The translations under genes were made by a program, and so were the position numbers. Below are positions 5,797 to 14,119 of a stretch of 16,115 bases of DNA, piece by piece (positions within the stretch are counted from its first letter, which is position 1; every line of letters begins with the position of its first letter). Source of the DNA: Pelagophyceae sp. CCMP2097. Lineage: Eukaryota; Sar; Pelagophyceae. The DNA lies in the NCBI GenBank assembly GCA_026770575.1, contig MU657219.1:263115-279229 (forward strand), written 5' to 3'. The notes below the pieces were generated by a model. The model was not told the DNA's origin. It ran no database searches and was given only the letters and a program-made list of their open reading frames with translations.

Positions 5797-8700
5797 ATGG
5801 CGGCCCCCGACGCGCCCGCGGTGGTCCCCGCCGTTGCGGCCGAGGCGGCGGTCGTTGCGGAGGCGGCGGCGCCGACGGCGGCCGACGCGGAGCTCGTGCT
5901 CTCCAAGGTCCTGCGCCAGTTGGAGTACTACTTCTCCGACGCCGCGTTTCCGTTCGACGACTACATGCAGTCACTGCTCGATTCAGAGGGATACGTGGAG
6001 GTGGCCAAGCTCACGGTGCGTTCCCGCGGGCGGTAGACGACCCACGGGCGTAGAAGGACGCGGGCGTCGAAGGCCTACGGGCGTCGAAGAAGGTGTTTCC
6101 TAATGCGCTCCGTAGGCCTTCCCGAAGATGCAGACGATCACCAAGGACGCCGCTGTCGTGTCGAAGGCGCTGGCGGAAAGCGACAGTTTGGAGGTGCGTT
6201 TCTATAGGAATTCCTATAGGAATTCCTATAGGATTCTATAGTATTCTATTCTATAGTCTTCTATAGTCTTCTAGAGCAATTCCTTTTGGCCCCGCCCCAC
6301 CCGGGGTGGATCTGAAGCGAGCCATCCCGTTTCTTGGAGCGCCGTGCGCCTTCCTCGCGGCCCCTGCAAGAGCCTCTAGGTCGACGACCAAGCCCTTCGC
6401 GTGCGCCGCAAGTACCCTCTACCAGACGTCGACCCCAACGCCGCCCTCACGGTCCACGTCTCCGGGTTTGCGACGGTCGCAGGCGAGGAAACCCGCGTCG
6501 GCATGCAAGGAGGGGGCAACGACTCGAAATTCGGAGCAGGGGCGGTGTGTTCGAGTTGCTCAATCTGTGCCAAACCCAAAGGGTGGCGGGTTTGTCGAGC
6601 GACCAAGCCCGTCTTAAAAGGGTCTGACCCGCGAGGAAGACGGAAAGGCCAAAACGTCTCGACGACCCCTCGAGACGGCGCTTGGAGACGGCCACTCGAA
6701 ATGGCGCCTTGGGACGGCGCTTCGAGCAGGCCCCGTCTCGACGGCCCCTTTCGGCGGCCCTTTGAAACGGCGCCTTGAGACGGTGCCTCGAGACGGCCAT
6801 TCTGAGACGGTGCCTTTAGACGGCCCCTGGAGATGCCCCCTGGAGACGGCCGTTCGAGACGGCGCCTTGAGACGGCCCTCGAGACGGTGCCTCGAGACGG
6901 CCCTTTTCCATGTCCATTCGAAACGGCGCCTTGAAACGGTCCCTCGAGACGGCCCCTCGAAATGGCGCCTCGAGAAGGCTCCTCTCTCCGGGCCCTCGAG
7001 ACAGCCTCTGGAGACGGCCATTCGAAAAGGCCCTTCGAGACGGCTTCTCGAGACGGCTTCTCAAGAAGACCCCTTGACACGACCCCTCAAGACGAACCCC
7101 TCGAGACGGCCCTTTCGATGGCCATTCAAAACGGCGCCTTGAGACGTTTGAAACCCTCGAGAGGCTCGGACGGTCTCTCGAATAGTCGCTTGGGCGGTCC
7201 CTTGGACAGTTCCTTTGACAGCCCCACGACGGTCCCTCCGTGACGGTCGCTTTGACGGCGGTTTCTCGACGGTCCCTTGGACGTGACCACTCGGCTGCGG
7301 CCCTGAAACGTCCCCTGGACGGGCCCTCGGACGGTCGCTCGCACGGGCGCTCGGACGGCCCCTCGGAGTCGCCGCGGTGGCCGGGTCTCTTGCAAGGAAC
7401 CCTGCGCGGGGGCTCTTCAAGGGGCCTTGAAAAGGCCTCGCGAGCGACGGCGCATTCTGCCTTTGCGAGTGGCCTCGAAAGAGGCCTCGCAGGGGCCGTC
7501 CTTCCGGGCTCTGAACGGGCCCTCGTGCGGTCTCTTCGCCGCCGACCGGAGTATTGCCCCTCGAGCCTTGGAGACGAGGCTTCTCGAGGCGGGCCCTCTG
7601 CTTCTCGAGGCGGGCCCTCTGCTTCTCGAGGCGGGCCCTCTGCTTCTCGAGGCGGGCCTTTGAGCGAATGCCCTCTCGAGACGGCCCCTAATACGGTCCT
7701 GTGGAGGCGGGTCTTTCGAAACGGGCCCGGGACGGCGGTTCTGGGCTCTCGACGGGCCCTAAAGAGACGGCCTCTCTCAATCGCATCGACGGGCCCCCTC
7801 TGGACGGTCCTTCGGTGACCCCTCTCACGGTCCTGTCTATAGACGGCCCCTCGTACGGTTTCCGTCGACGGACAGTCCCTCGAGACGAAACTTGATGGTC
7901 CCTTTGGCAGCTGCTTCCCCTATAGACGGGCCCAATCGAATGGCTCTATAGACGGTCCCGAGCGACGGCCCTCTCTACACTGCCCTTTGGATGGTCCCCT
8001 CTAGACGAGTTTTAGAGACGGGCCTCGATCGACCTCAAGAAGGGCCGTTCGTTCAGTCCGTTTGAGAAAGTCGTTGTGAGACGGATCCTCTCGGCGGTCT
8101 TTGAGAGGCGGCCCCCTCGGACAAGGCCCCCTCTGGAAAAAACGAGAGACGGGCCCTCGGCAAGGCGGCCTCGCAACGAGGCAGTGCAACTAGGCAAAGA
8201 AGCAACCGAGACCAAAATCGCCGCGGCTATGGCCAAGCACGGCCCGGTCTCTTCCGTCCGAGCGCTGCGCGACCTTGCAAAGGACGCCCGCGCGCTGGAC
8301 GGGTCGGCCTTTGTCGTCTACGAAACCGCCGAGGCCGCCCTGGCTGCAGTCAAGGCCAACGGCGGGGTTCGCGACGGGCGCAAGATTGGCGTGTACGCGG
8401 TGCTGGTACGTCACGACTTGCATGCCTTTGATGATGATCTGTCTTGCATCCTCCCCCTTTTTGCCGCACATTGACTCTGTAGGACTGGTTTGACCGCCAA
8501 AAGAAGAAGAAGGAGTCCATGGCCAAAAAGCGCACCTCGAAACGAGATCGCGAGGAAACGGAGGAGGCCGAGGCCGAAGCCGCCTTCACCGTGGTTTCGG
8601 GCGTGGTGCTCAAGTTTGCCGGGCTCGGGGGGACCGAGGCGTCTCGCGAAGATCTCAAAGGGGTGATCGAGAAACATGCGACTGTGAAATACGTCGAGTA

Positions 8701-9111
8701 CTCCAGAGGCGAAGAAATCGGCCACGTCCGCCTCGCAGAGCAAGGCGCCGCGCAAAAGGCGCGTGGGACACCCGCGGGACACCCGTTGCGCCTCGCCCGC
8801 AACAAGAGACGGCCCGAGCGAGGACAACAGACGCGCCTCGCCCGCCCCGACGGCACGCGTCGTAGGCCCTTGACCTCATGATCCCCGGCTCCACCGACCT
8901 GGTGCGCACGTTACAAGTGGGCCCCGTCGAGTCGGCGCAAGTTTCGGTGGTTTCGGGCGAAGAGGAGACTGCTTACTGGACGCGCGCGGCGGAGACGGCA
9001 AAGGCCTCGCGCGCCTCGCGGCGCGCAAACGGCAAGGGCGGCAAAGGACGCGGCGGCGGCGGCAAGGGAAAAGGCAAGGGCGGGCGCGGCGCCAAGCGGC
9101 AGCGCACCTAG
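5797..9111 (+). CDS. SSB: La-family RNA-binding protein, six exons
   Basis: La proteins bind the 3' oligo-U of new RNA polymerase III transcripts in the nucleus and protect them or help them fold. Exons: 5797-6015, 6128-6193, 6380-about 6475, about 8181-8405, 8483-8758 and 8866-9111, giving about 375 residues. The La motif lies in exons 1-2 (VLRQLEYYFSDAAFPFDDYM, then GYVEVAKLT and MQTITKD). RRM1 starts in exon 3 (LTVHVSGFAT) and finishes in exon 4 (KIAAAMAKHG, SAFVVYETAEAALAAV). A lysine/glutamate linker begins at DWFDRQKKKK. Exon 5 holds the C-terminal xRRM, with VVLKFAGL and the family-typical YVEYSRG. The tail is Gly/Lys/Arg-rich and ends KRQRT, a plausible nuclear signal. Most junctions are phase 0. 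The exon 3 donor (GTC at 6476 or 6497) and exon 4 acceptor (8181 or about 8195) are uncertain. The exon 5 donor appears to be GC (AAG|GCGCGT). Intron 3 is about 1.7 kb and filled by satellite. Confidence 0.9.
6016..6127 (+). repeat. La intron 1 with a short tandem motif
   Basis: An intron bounded by GTGCGT and CGAAG. Its middle carries a roughly 17-bp motif repeated about three times (ACGGGCGTAGAAGG, CGGGCGTCGAAGG, ACGGGCGTCGAAG). The exon join gives VEVAKLT-MQTITKD, which fits the La motif. Confidence 0.75.
6194..6379 (+). repeat. La intron 2 with a CTATAG microsatellite
   Basis: The donor GTGCGT is followed at 6201-6275 by an AT-rich simple repeat: CCTATAGGAATT about three times, then degenerate TATTCTATAGTCTTC. 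The acceptor CTCTAG lies at 6374-6379, and exon 3 begins GTCGACGACCAAGCC. The CTATAG core is also the motif of the triplicated kinase intron 3 acceptor. Confidence 0.8.
6560..6660 (+). repeat. CGGGTT-rich module, La intron copy (partial)
   Basis: In the sense of La it reads TCAATCTGTGCC, GGCGGGTTTGTCGAGCGACC, AAGCCCGTCTTAAAAGGGTC and GGCCAAAACG. These are the same blocks, in the same order, as the sense strand of the kinase intron module at 4995-4816. It is shortened: the GGGTTCGGGTTCGGGCCACG section is missing. Confidence 0.8.
6661..7150 (+). repeat. 13-bp tandem array in La intron 3
   Basis: Tandem 13-bp units of the CTCGAGACGGCCC type, the exact complement of the kinase intron unit, and so in the same direction relative to transcription. 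Variants include CTTGAGACGGCGC and CTCGAAATGGCGC. It directly follows the CGGGTT module, as in the kinase intron. Confidence 0.9.
7151..7375 (+). repeat. 12-bp tandem array in La intron 3
   Basis: Units of the GGACGGTCCCTT type. The stretch from about 7150 to 7370 is collinear with the kinase intron read in its sense (4250 down to about 4010). Shared blocks in order are GAGGCTCGGACGGT, GTCGCTTGGGCGGTCCCTTG, GACAGTTCCTTTGA, GTGACGGTCGCTTTGA, TCGACGGTCCCTTGGAC and CACTCGGCTGC. That is homology of one insertion, not just of a simple unit. Confidence 0.88.
7376..8170 (+). repeat. Tail and mixed degenerate repeats of La intron 3
   Basis: The tail begins GTCTCTTGCAAGGAACCCTG CG(C/T)GGGGGCT, matching the sense tail of the kinase element (about 3020-2985, GTCTCTGATAAAGAACCCTG). 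Further on the repeat is irregular (GACGGGCCCTC and GACGGTCC types). It contains a 21-bp unit repeated nearly four times at 7579-7659 (GCTTCTCGAGGCGGGCCCTC T). No exon is expected here. Confidence 0.75.
7579..7659 (+). repeat. 21-bp tandem repeat, nearly four copies
   Basis: Units start at 7579, 7600, 7621 and 7642; the last is cut at 18 bp. The first three are identical (GCTTCTCGAGGCGGGCCCTC plus T), so this is the most recent amplification visible within the La intron satellite. Confidence 0.93.
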
Positions 9112-9715
9112 CCAACCGATGGACGCGGCCACCCACGCAGAAGCCACCTCGACCGCAGACCGGCCCGGAAAGAGACTAAACAACTGTTGCATGCATCTCC
9201 CAACTCTTTGGCTCCACATATCCATGGAGGGCGATTCGGGCTGCTGCAGACGCGGTGACACCTGATCGCCCGACTCGGAGGCGCACTTTGCGCGCCTCTG
9301 TGCAATCTCGGCAGTGAGGCAGGCGTTGCGGGACGCGCCCAAGGACGTTGCCGCATCCCGCCGCGGTGAACGGCGCCTTCCGCAACCGTACATCCGCCCG
9401 AATTCAATCCCATCCGAGTTTGCTTGAAAGAATAACGTGGCTTAAGCTTCGGGAGCGTCGCGTCGCCGCAGCGGCTTCTCTGCGCTTTCGAGGGGCCTCG
9501 GAGCCCCGGGCGCGCCCCCGGGTCCGCGTGGCGGGCATGCCCGTCACACGGGCTGCGTGGCGCGCCCGGTCGCGCGCCAGCGGCGCCGTGCTCGCACTCC
9601 GCGTCTTTGAGCAGCGCGACCTGCTTCGCCCTCCTGCGGATGGCGGCCTCGCCGAACGGCCTCCTTTATTCCAGGCTCCCGAAGGGAGCCATAGTAATCC
9701 TTATTCAAGGTCACA
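9112..9715. other. La 3' flank, no recognised gene
   Basis: Open frames on both strands (minus 9108-9413, minus 9176-9385, plus 9348-9773) have no domain I recognise and no clear splice pattern. The minus frame at 8911-9393 overlaps La exon 6 and is a shadow of it. It probably includes the La 3' untranslated region. Confidence 0.45.
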
Positions 9716-9960
9716 GGGGCTTTCTGTGGTGAGTGTAGAGACGCAGCGGGGCGCGTCGAGACGCCGCGTATGAGACGTTTATCAGCACGAACACGCACCA
9801 GCTTTTGAAGGTGTTAAGTAAGAAAACGCTGGGAAGCGTCCAAAACGGGCGTTTTCGGGCCTATAGACACGCCCATATTTATGGACGTAAGGTACGATGA
9901 TCGGGTGCGTTTACCCGTTGAAGATGCGGCGAATGAAAGGAAGTATACACAAAAGAACAA
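9716..9960 (+). repeat. Terminal-repeat family, copy B
   Basis: Reverse complement of copy A across 9716-9875 (GTGGTGAGTGTAG, CGCAGCGGGGCGCGTCG, AGCACGAACACGC, GAAAACGCTGGGAAGCGTCC). It continues inward through GTACGATGATCGGGTGCGTT and GTTGAAGATG, as in the foldback arms (11158-11180 and reverse complement of 13603-13640). It has left-arm orientation. No matching right arm for this copy was found inside the window, and the outer tip is missing. Confidence 0.8.
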
Positions 9961-9999
9961 GCGCGTGGGGAGGCGCCGAATGCGTGACCTCGGGGCCGG

Positions 10000-10220
10000 C
10001 ATCCATTCGTACCTATGTTGATCGTGGATACCGCCCTCGAGGTGCGGTACTTTGGCCACTGGGGCGCCCCTGGGTGCTTTCTTAGCACGTCGACCACTTT
10101 TTGCGTATCGTCGGCGCCCCAGTGGCCAAACAAAGTGCCGCACCTCGAGGGCGGTATCCATTCGTACCTATGTTGAGCGCGGATACCGCTCTCGAGGTGC
10201 GGCACTTTGGCCACTGGGGC
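10000..10220. repeat. Three-armed hairpin repeat
   Basis: Arm 1 (10028-10068, starting ATACCGCCCTCGAGGTGCGG) is almost fully complementary to arm 2 (10113-10157), apart from a small bulge, with a loop of about 45 nt. Arm 3 (10183-10220) is a direct copy of arm 1 and can also pair with arm 2. A CATTCGTACCTATGTTGA block precedes arms 1 and 3. The structure permits two mutually exclusive stems. Confidence 0.87.
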
Positions 10221-10642
10221 AGAGTTGGAGGGCGCCCATCGCTCGACAATTGACACAGGCAGATTGCAGGCTCTACTCACCGGCCCGGGATAAAATTTGC
10301 ATGGCCGTGGGTGACCCCTCGCGGCAAGGGCGCGGCCCCAAGCTTGTATGCGGGATCGCCGTGCGGGCTCGAGACGAGTGCGGTCAAGGAGTCGAGATGT
10401 TTCTCGAGAAAACCCAACTAATATCAGGAGCTCTGTCTCCTTTTTCGGCCTGTGGTTTAAGAATCGGCTAAGCGAAAAAAAATCAGCGGCCAGGCGACGC
10501 CGTTGTTTGCGGTTTTAACGCTGCCAGGGGACGCGTTTGGTTCCCTCCTTCCACCCCCAAATCATGGCGTCCGTGGAAGACCTCTGTGAGAAATTTAGCA
10601 CAGGCAGAGTCCGGACCGACCATCGGTTCTTTAAAAAACGCC

Positions 10643-10783
10643 GGTCAGATTAAGAACCGGGCCCCTGGAGCAGGATATAATATCTCAATAAGGGATTTAA
10701 TGGATTTTAATTGGGTCTTATAAATGCCTTGTTGAGATATTGAACGCCATTTGTCGATTTTTTCGTCGGTTCTTAATCTGACC
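10643..10783. repeat. MITE-like 141-bp inverted-repeat element
   Basis: The terminal inverted repeat GGTCAGATTAAGAACCG (10643-10659) pairs exactly with 10767-10783. An inner pair, AATATCTCAATAAGG (10679-10693) with CCTTGTTGAGATATT (10727-10741), is nearly perfect. A second TGGTTCTTAATCTGAG follows at 10784-10799. The interior is AT-rich, unlike its surroundings. Confidence 0.8.
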
Positions 10784-10832
10784 TGGTTCTTAATCTGAGT
10801 TTTACTCTACCGCGCCACGGTCGTGGAAGTGG

Positions 10833-11468
10833 TCATTCTAGCGATAATACGGTTCTTAGAGGTAAATTTCGGCGGTTGTATAACACATGGGGGCGTTTGT
10901 AGCGCGCGCGAGCATGCGCCTATTTGAAACACATGCGAAGGCTTTCTGGGCCATATGTCGACATCCACCGCGGCGCAGGAGGACGGCTCCTGGGTCATAT
11001 GTCCAACGCCAGCTAGGCACAGGAGTATGGCGCGCCAGACGCGTTTGAAAGCACTAACGCTCATCAGCTTGCCTAGGTGACTAATACGAAAAAGCGGAAA
11101 AGCGTCTAAAACGTGCGTTTTCGGGCCTATAGTCTTGCCTCAGGTCAAGGACGTAGAGTACGATGATCGGGTGCGTTCGTCCGTGAGAGTTGACACGATT
11201 GAGTAAGATTCAGAGAAAACACGAAGAAACGTTCTCGCGCGTGATACGGACGGACTTGTAGGTCTTCAAACGTCAGCTATACCTAAGATAATAATTCTCT
11301 TAGGGACATGAGACTTACGAAGAGATGGGCACAAAAGGAATTGGCGCTTGCGAAGAGGTGAATAAACTACAAGCAACCTCACGTGATACTGTGACGTCAA
11401 AAATTGAAAACGAAAGCGGCTTCGCCGCAAACGGAAGATGGGAGGCATCCAAAGGCTGCGCCGCCAGA
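10833..11468 (+). repeat. Left inverted arm of the foldback element (copy C)
   Basis: 636 bp. From the outside it carries the tip GTCATTCTAGCGATAATACG, the conserved GCGTCTAAAACGTGCGTTTT block (11102-11121), GTACGATGATCGGGTGCGTT, and the inner edge CTGCGCCGCCAGA. It is about 80 bp longer than the right arm because of indels. Confidence 0.83.
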
Positions 11469-11504
11469 TGGGGTAGTAGAAGCCCATCAGTAGCAACCCT
11501 TCAG

Positions 11505-11560
11505 TAGCAACCCTTCAGTAGGCACCCTTCAGCCCGCTTGCCCCCTACGGGGGCCCCTTT
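11505..11560 (+). repeat. Dispersed GAGTAGGCG / CTACGGGGGCCCC repeat, copy 2
   Basis: Holds CAGTAGGCACCCTTCAGCCC, GCTTGCCCC and CTACGGGGGCCCCT. It is preceded by the small tandem repeat AGTAGCAACCCTTC (11489-11517). It lies inside the foldback element just past the left arm, unlike copies 1 and 3, which lie outside a terminal tip. Confidence 0.65.
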
Positions 11561-12229
11561 GGCGCTCGACCGCTGCGGTGAGAGCAGAGCGCACCAACGA
11601 AAGGGGCCATCTCGTGGAGCGCCCGAACCCCCTTTCGGCGGTGCCGCCGCTTGGGACACGGACCCCCCCAAAGCGCCGCCGCGCACCGGGCTTTTCCGCG
11701 ACGGGCGCGACGTTGCGACCGTCCTTGAGACGAATGCCCATTTTCGAACGCAGCGCTCGCGTTGACATTTCTTAGGAGAGGCGCCGACGCGAGGTCGGCG
11801 TAGGGGGAGGGCGCCCCTCGAACGTGCGCTTTATCCCTGAGCTTGCTCGTGCGTCGCCTGCTCCGCTCGTCCACTCGATGCGGCCGCCTCGAGTGCAGCG
11901 ACCGCTCGATGAAAACAAAAATGATTTGATTAATTCTTCACTTTAGAGAGACTCTGTCGAATTAGTTTCGGGTGTTCTGTGAGAGCTTGGCCGGCGTGCA
12001 GTAACAAGGAGCCTCGAGAGCGTTTTGAAATCCTCCTATACCGCAGGCCCGCGTCCTCGTCGGACGCGGCCCACCCGTCAGGTATACTCGGTGGTCTCTT
12101 TCTACGGCAATCTTTGGAGCACTCTTAATCACTGCTCGTCCACGCCCTGCTCTTCAACGACACGCGTCGCGTAAGCCACCCCCCGAGCAGATTTGAGTAG
12201 GCCAGTTTTTGGGAGGCTAATCTGTCTAA
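11561..12229. other. Foldback element interior without a recognised gene
   Basis: GC-rich sequence to about 11890, then a more AT-rich stretch (GATTTGATTAATTCTTCAC), then mixed sequence including CCTCCTATACCGCAGG. Short open frames at 11501-11874 on both strands show no recognisable domain. Nothing convincing as a transposition gene was found. Confidence 0.5.
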
Positions 12230-13338
12230 GACGGCACACCTGCCGGATGCGGAGCAGCCGCAAAGAGCGGCGCAGCCGGCGGAGGTGGCTAAGCCGTCGG
12301 AGGCGGCTAAGCCGCCGGATGCGGTCCAGCCTCCTCTGATGGCGCAGTTGCTGGAGAAGGCTAATCCACCAGAGGCGGCGCAACCGCCGAAGGCGGCCCA
12401 TCCTCTTCTGGCGGCGCATCTGTTGAATGCGTCGCATCCTCCTTTTGCGGCGGCGAAGTCGCAATCGTTTACAATTTTTGATGTAGCCGCCAAAGGCGGC
12501 TCAGCCTTTTCCTGCGGTGAAGCCGCCAGAGGCGGCGCATCCGCCGAAGGCGGCATTGCTTCCTCCTGTGACAAATACACCTCTTCCACTGCAGTCGGCG
12601 TAGCCGCCGAAGTCGGCCCATCTTCTTCCTGCGGCGAAGCCGCCAGATGCAGCGCATCCGCCGAAGGCGGCATTGCTTCCTCTTGCGACGAATATACCTC
12701 TTCCGCCGAAGTATTCGGACCCGCCGGAAGCGGCTCAGCCGCCGAAGGCGGCTCAGCCGCCGGAGGTAGTGTAGCCGCCAATGGTGGCTCAGCCGCCAAA
12801 GGCGGCGTAGCCGCCTATAGCGGCATAGCCGCCGAAGGCAGCTCAACTGCCGAAGGCGGCTTAGCCGCCAAAAGCTGCCCAGCCGCCGAAGGCGGCTCAG
12901 ACGCCGAAGGCGACTCAGCCGCTGATAGCGGCGTAGCCGCCGAAGGCGACTCAGCCGCCGAAGTCGGCGTAGCCGCCAATGGCTGCTCAGCCACCTAAGG
13001 CGGCTCAGCCGCCTAAGGCGGCATAGCCGCCTAAGGCTGCTCAGCCGCCGGAGTCAGTGTAGCCCCCAAAGGCGGCCCAGCCGCCGGAGGCGACGTAGCC
13101 GTCGAAGTCAGCGTAGCCGCCGAAGGCTGCTCCTGCGCCTGAGGCAGCGTAACCGCCGGAGGCGGCGTAGCCGCCTAAGGCTGCTCTGTTGCCTTAGACG
13201 GCTTAGCCGCCTGAGGCGGCGTAGCCGCCGAAAGCGGCCCAGTCTCTTCCTGCGGTGAAGCCGCCAGAGGCAGCGCATCCGCCGAAGACAGCCTTGCTTT
13301 CTCCTATGACCATCACGCCTGTGGCGGCCCTGCCTCCT
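12230..13338. repeat. GCCGCC/GGCGGC palindromic tandem core
   Basis: About 1.1 kb of degenerate units of the form GCCGCCGAAGGCGGCTCA (also GTA or ATA spacers), period mostly 15-18 bp. Each unit is itself a small palindrome (AGCCGCC-n3-GGCGGCT). A longer unit of about 110 bp, with GGCATTGCTTCCTC and TACACCTCTTCC, occurs at about 12545-12600 and 12660-12710, with a weaker relative at about 13245-13330. A degenerate copy of the right-arm inner edge lies at 12411-12482. Open frames at 12285-12998 plus and 12125-12799 minus are Ala/Pro/Gly repeats on both strands, so neither is a convincing gene. Confidence 0.85.
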
Positions 13339-13892
13339 CTGGCGGCGCAGCTTTTGGATGCCTCGCATCCTCCGTTTGCGATGATGTTACTTTCGAATCA
13401 TTTTTTAACGTTTCAGTATCACGTGAGGTTGCTTATAGTTTCCTCACCCCCCTGCAAGCGTCGATTCTTTTTGTGCCCATCTCTTCGTTTGTCGCATGTC
13501 CCTTAAGGGCGTTAATATCTTACCTATAGCTGACGTGTGAAGTCCTACAAGTTCGTCCGTATAGCGCACGTTTTCTTTTTGGTGTTAACTCCTTCTCATA
13601 CGTCACATCTTCAACGGCCAAACGCACCCGATCATTATACTCTACTTCCTTGACCTCGGGCGAGACTATAGGCTCGAAAACGCACGTTTTAGACGCTTCT
13701 CAGCGTTTTCTTACTTGTCACCTATAAAAGCTGAATAACGTTTGTGCTGTTAAACGCGCTTGGCGGACCTTCCTTCTGCGCCGCCCTACGTCTCGACATA
13801 CCCCACAGAAAGCCTTCACTCGACGTTCTAATAGGCGCACCTTCGCGCGCGCTACAAACGTTTGAAAACCGTTTATCGCTAAAATGGCCCTT
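13339..13892 (-). repeat. Right inverted arm of the foldback element (copy D)
   Basis: 554 bp, the reverse complement partner of 10833-11468. The inner edge is TCTGGCGGCGCAG and the outer tip is CGTTTATCGCTAAAATGGCC. The conserved CGAAAACGCACGTTTTAGAC block is at 13676-13695. Confidence 0.83.
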
Positions 13893-13995
13893 AAAAAGAC
13901 TGCTGGCGCCCTTGAGTAGGCGCCCTTGCCAGTGAGTAGGCGCCCTTGAGTAGGCGTCCTTCAGCCCACTTACCCCCTGCGGGGGCCCCTGTACC
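13893..13995 (+). repeat. Dispersed GAGTAGGCG / CTGCGGGGGCCCC repeat, copy 3
   Basis: GAGTAGGCGCCCTT-type steps occur three times at 13913-13960, followed by CAGCCCACTTACCCCCTGCG and GGGGCCCCT. It abuts the outer tip of the right arm, as copy 1 abuts the tip at 1220. Confidence 0.7.
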
Positions 13996-14119
13996 CACGG
14001 AAACCACGGCAGCAGCGCGTCGAGACCCACGTCGGTCACGGGAGTCTTTCGTCCAGGGCCCCTGACCTCGCAGTGGGTTTTTATGACACACTTAATTGCA
14101 TTGCTCCGCCGGGTTCTCT

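Larger units (their letters stand above)
10833..13892. mobile_element. Foldback-type element with long inverted arms
   Basis: Left arm 10833-11468 and right arm 13339-13892 are inverted copies over nearly their full length, with small indels. Paired blocks from outside in: TTATCGCTA tips; CGCGCGCGCTACAAACG; CAGAAAGCCTTC; GAAAACGCACGTTTTAGACG; TGATCGGGTGCGTT; CAAGTTCGTCCGTAT; AAGAGATGGGCACAAAA; CCTCACGTGATACTG; GGATGCCTCGCATCC-type ends; CTGGCGGCGCAG. The interior is largely tandem palindromic repeat. No transposase or other enzyme is visible, so it is likely non-autonomous; no target-site duplication could be identified. Long arms around tandem repeats resemble foldback (FB/Galileo/TU) elements in layout. 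Confidence 0.8.

Noticed and set aside
2960..8170. Possible CRISPR array
   Set aside because: Units are contiguous and degenerate with no unique spacers, and they sit in introns of eukaryotic genes.
10564..10653. 29-codon open frame starting MASVEDLCEKF
   Set aside because: Too short, ends within the MITE-like terminus, and no splice partner is found downstream.
12285..12998. 237-codon Ala/Gly/Ser-rich open frame in the foldback core
   Set aside because: The opposite strand is equally open (12125-12799), and the sequence is a palindromic repeat; the start is not set off by any promoter or conserved N-terminus.
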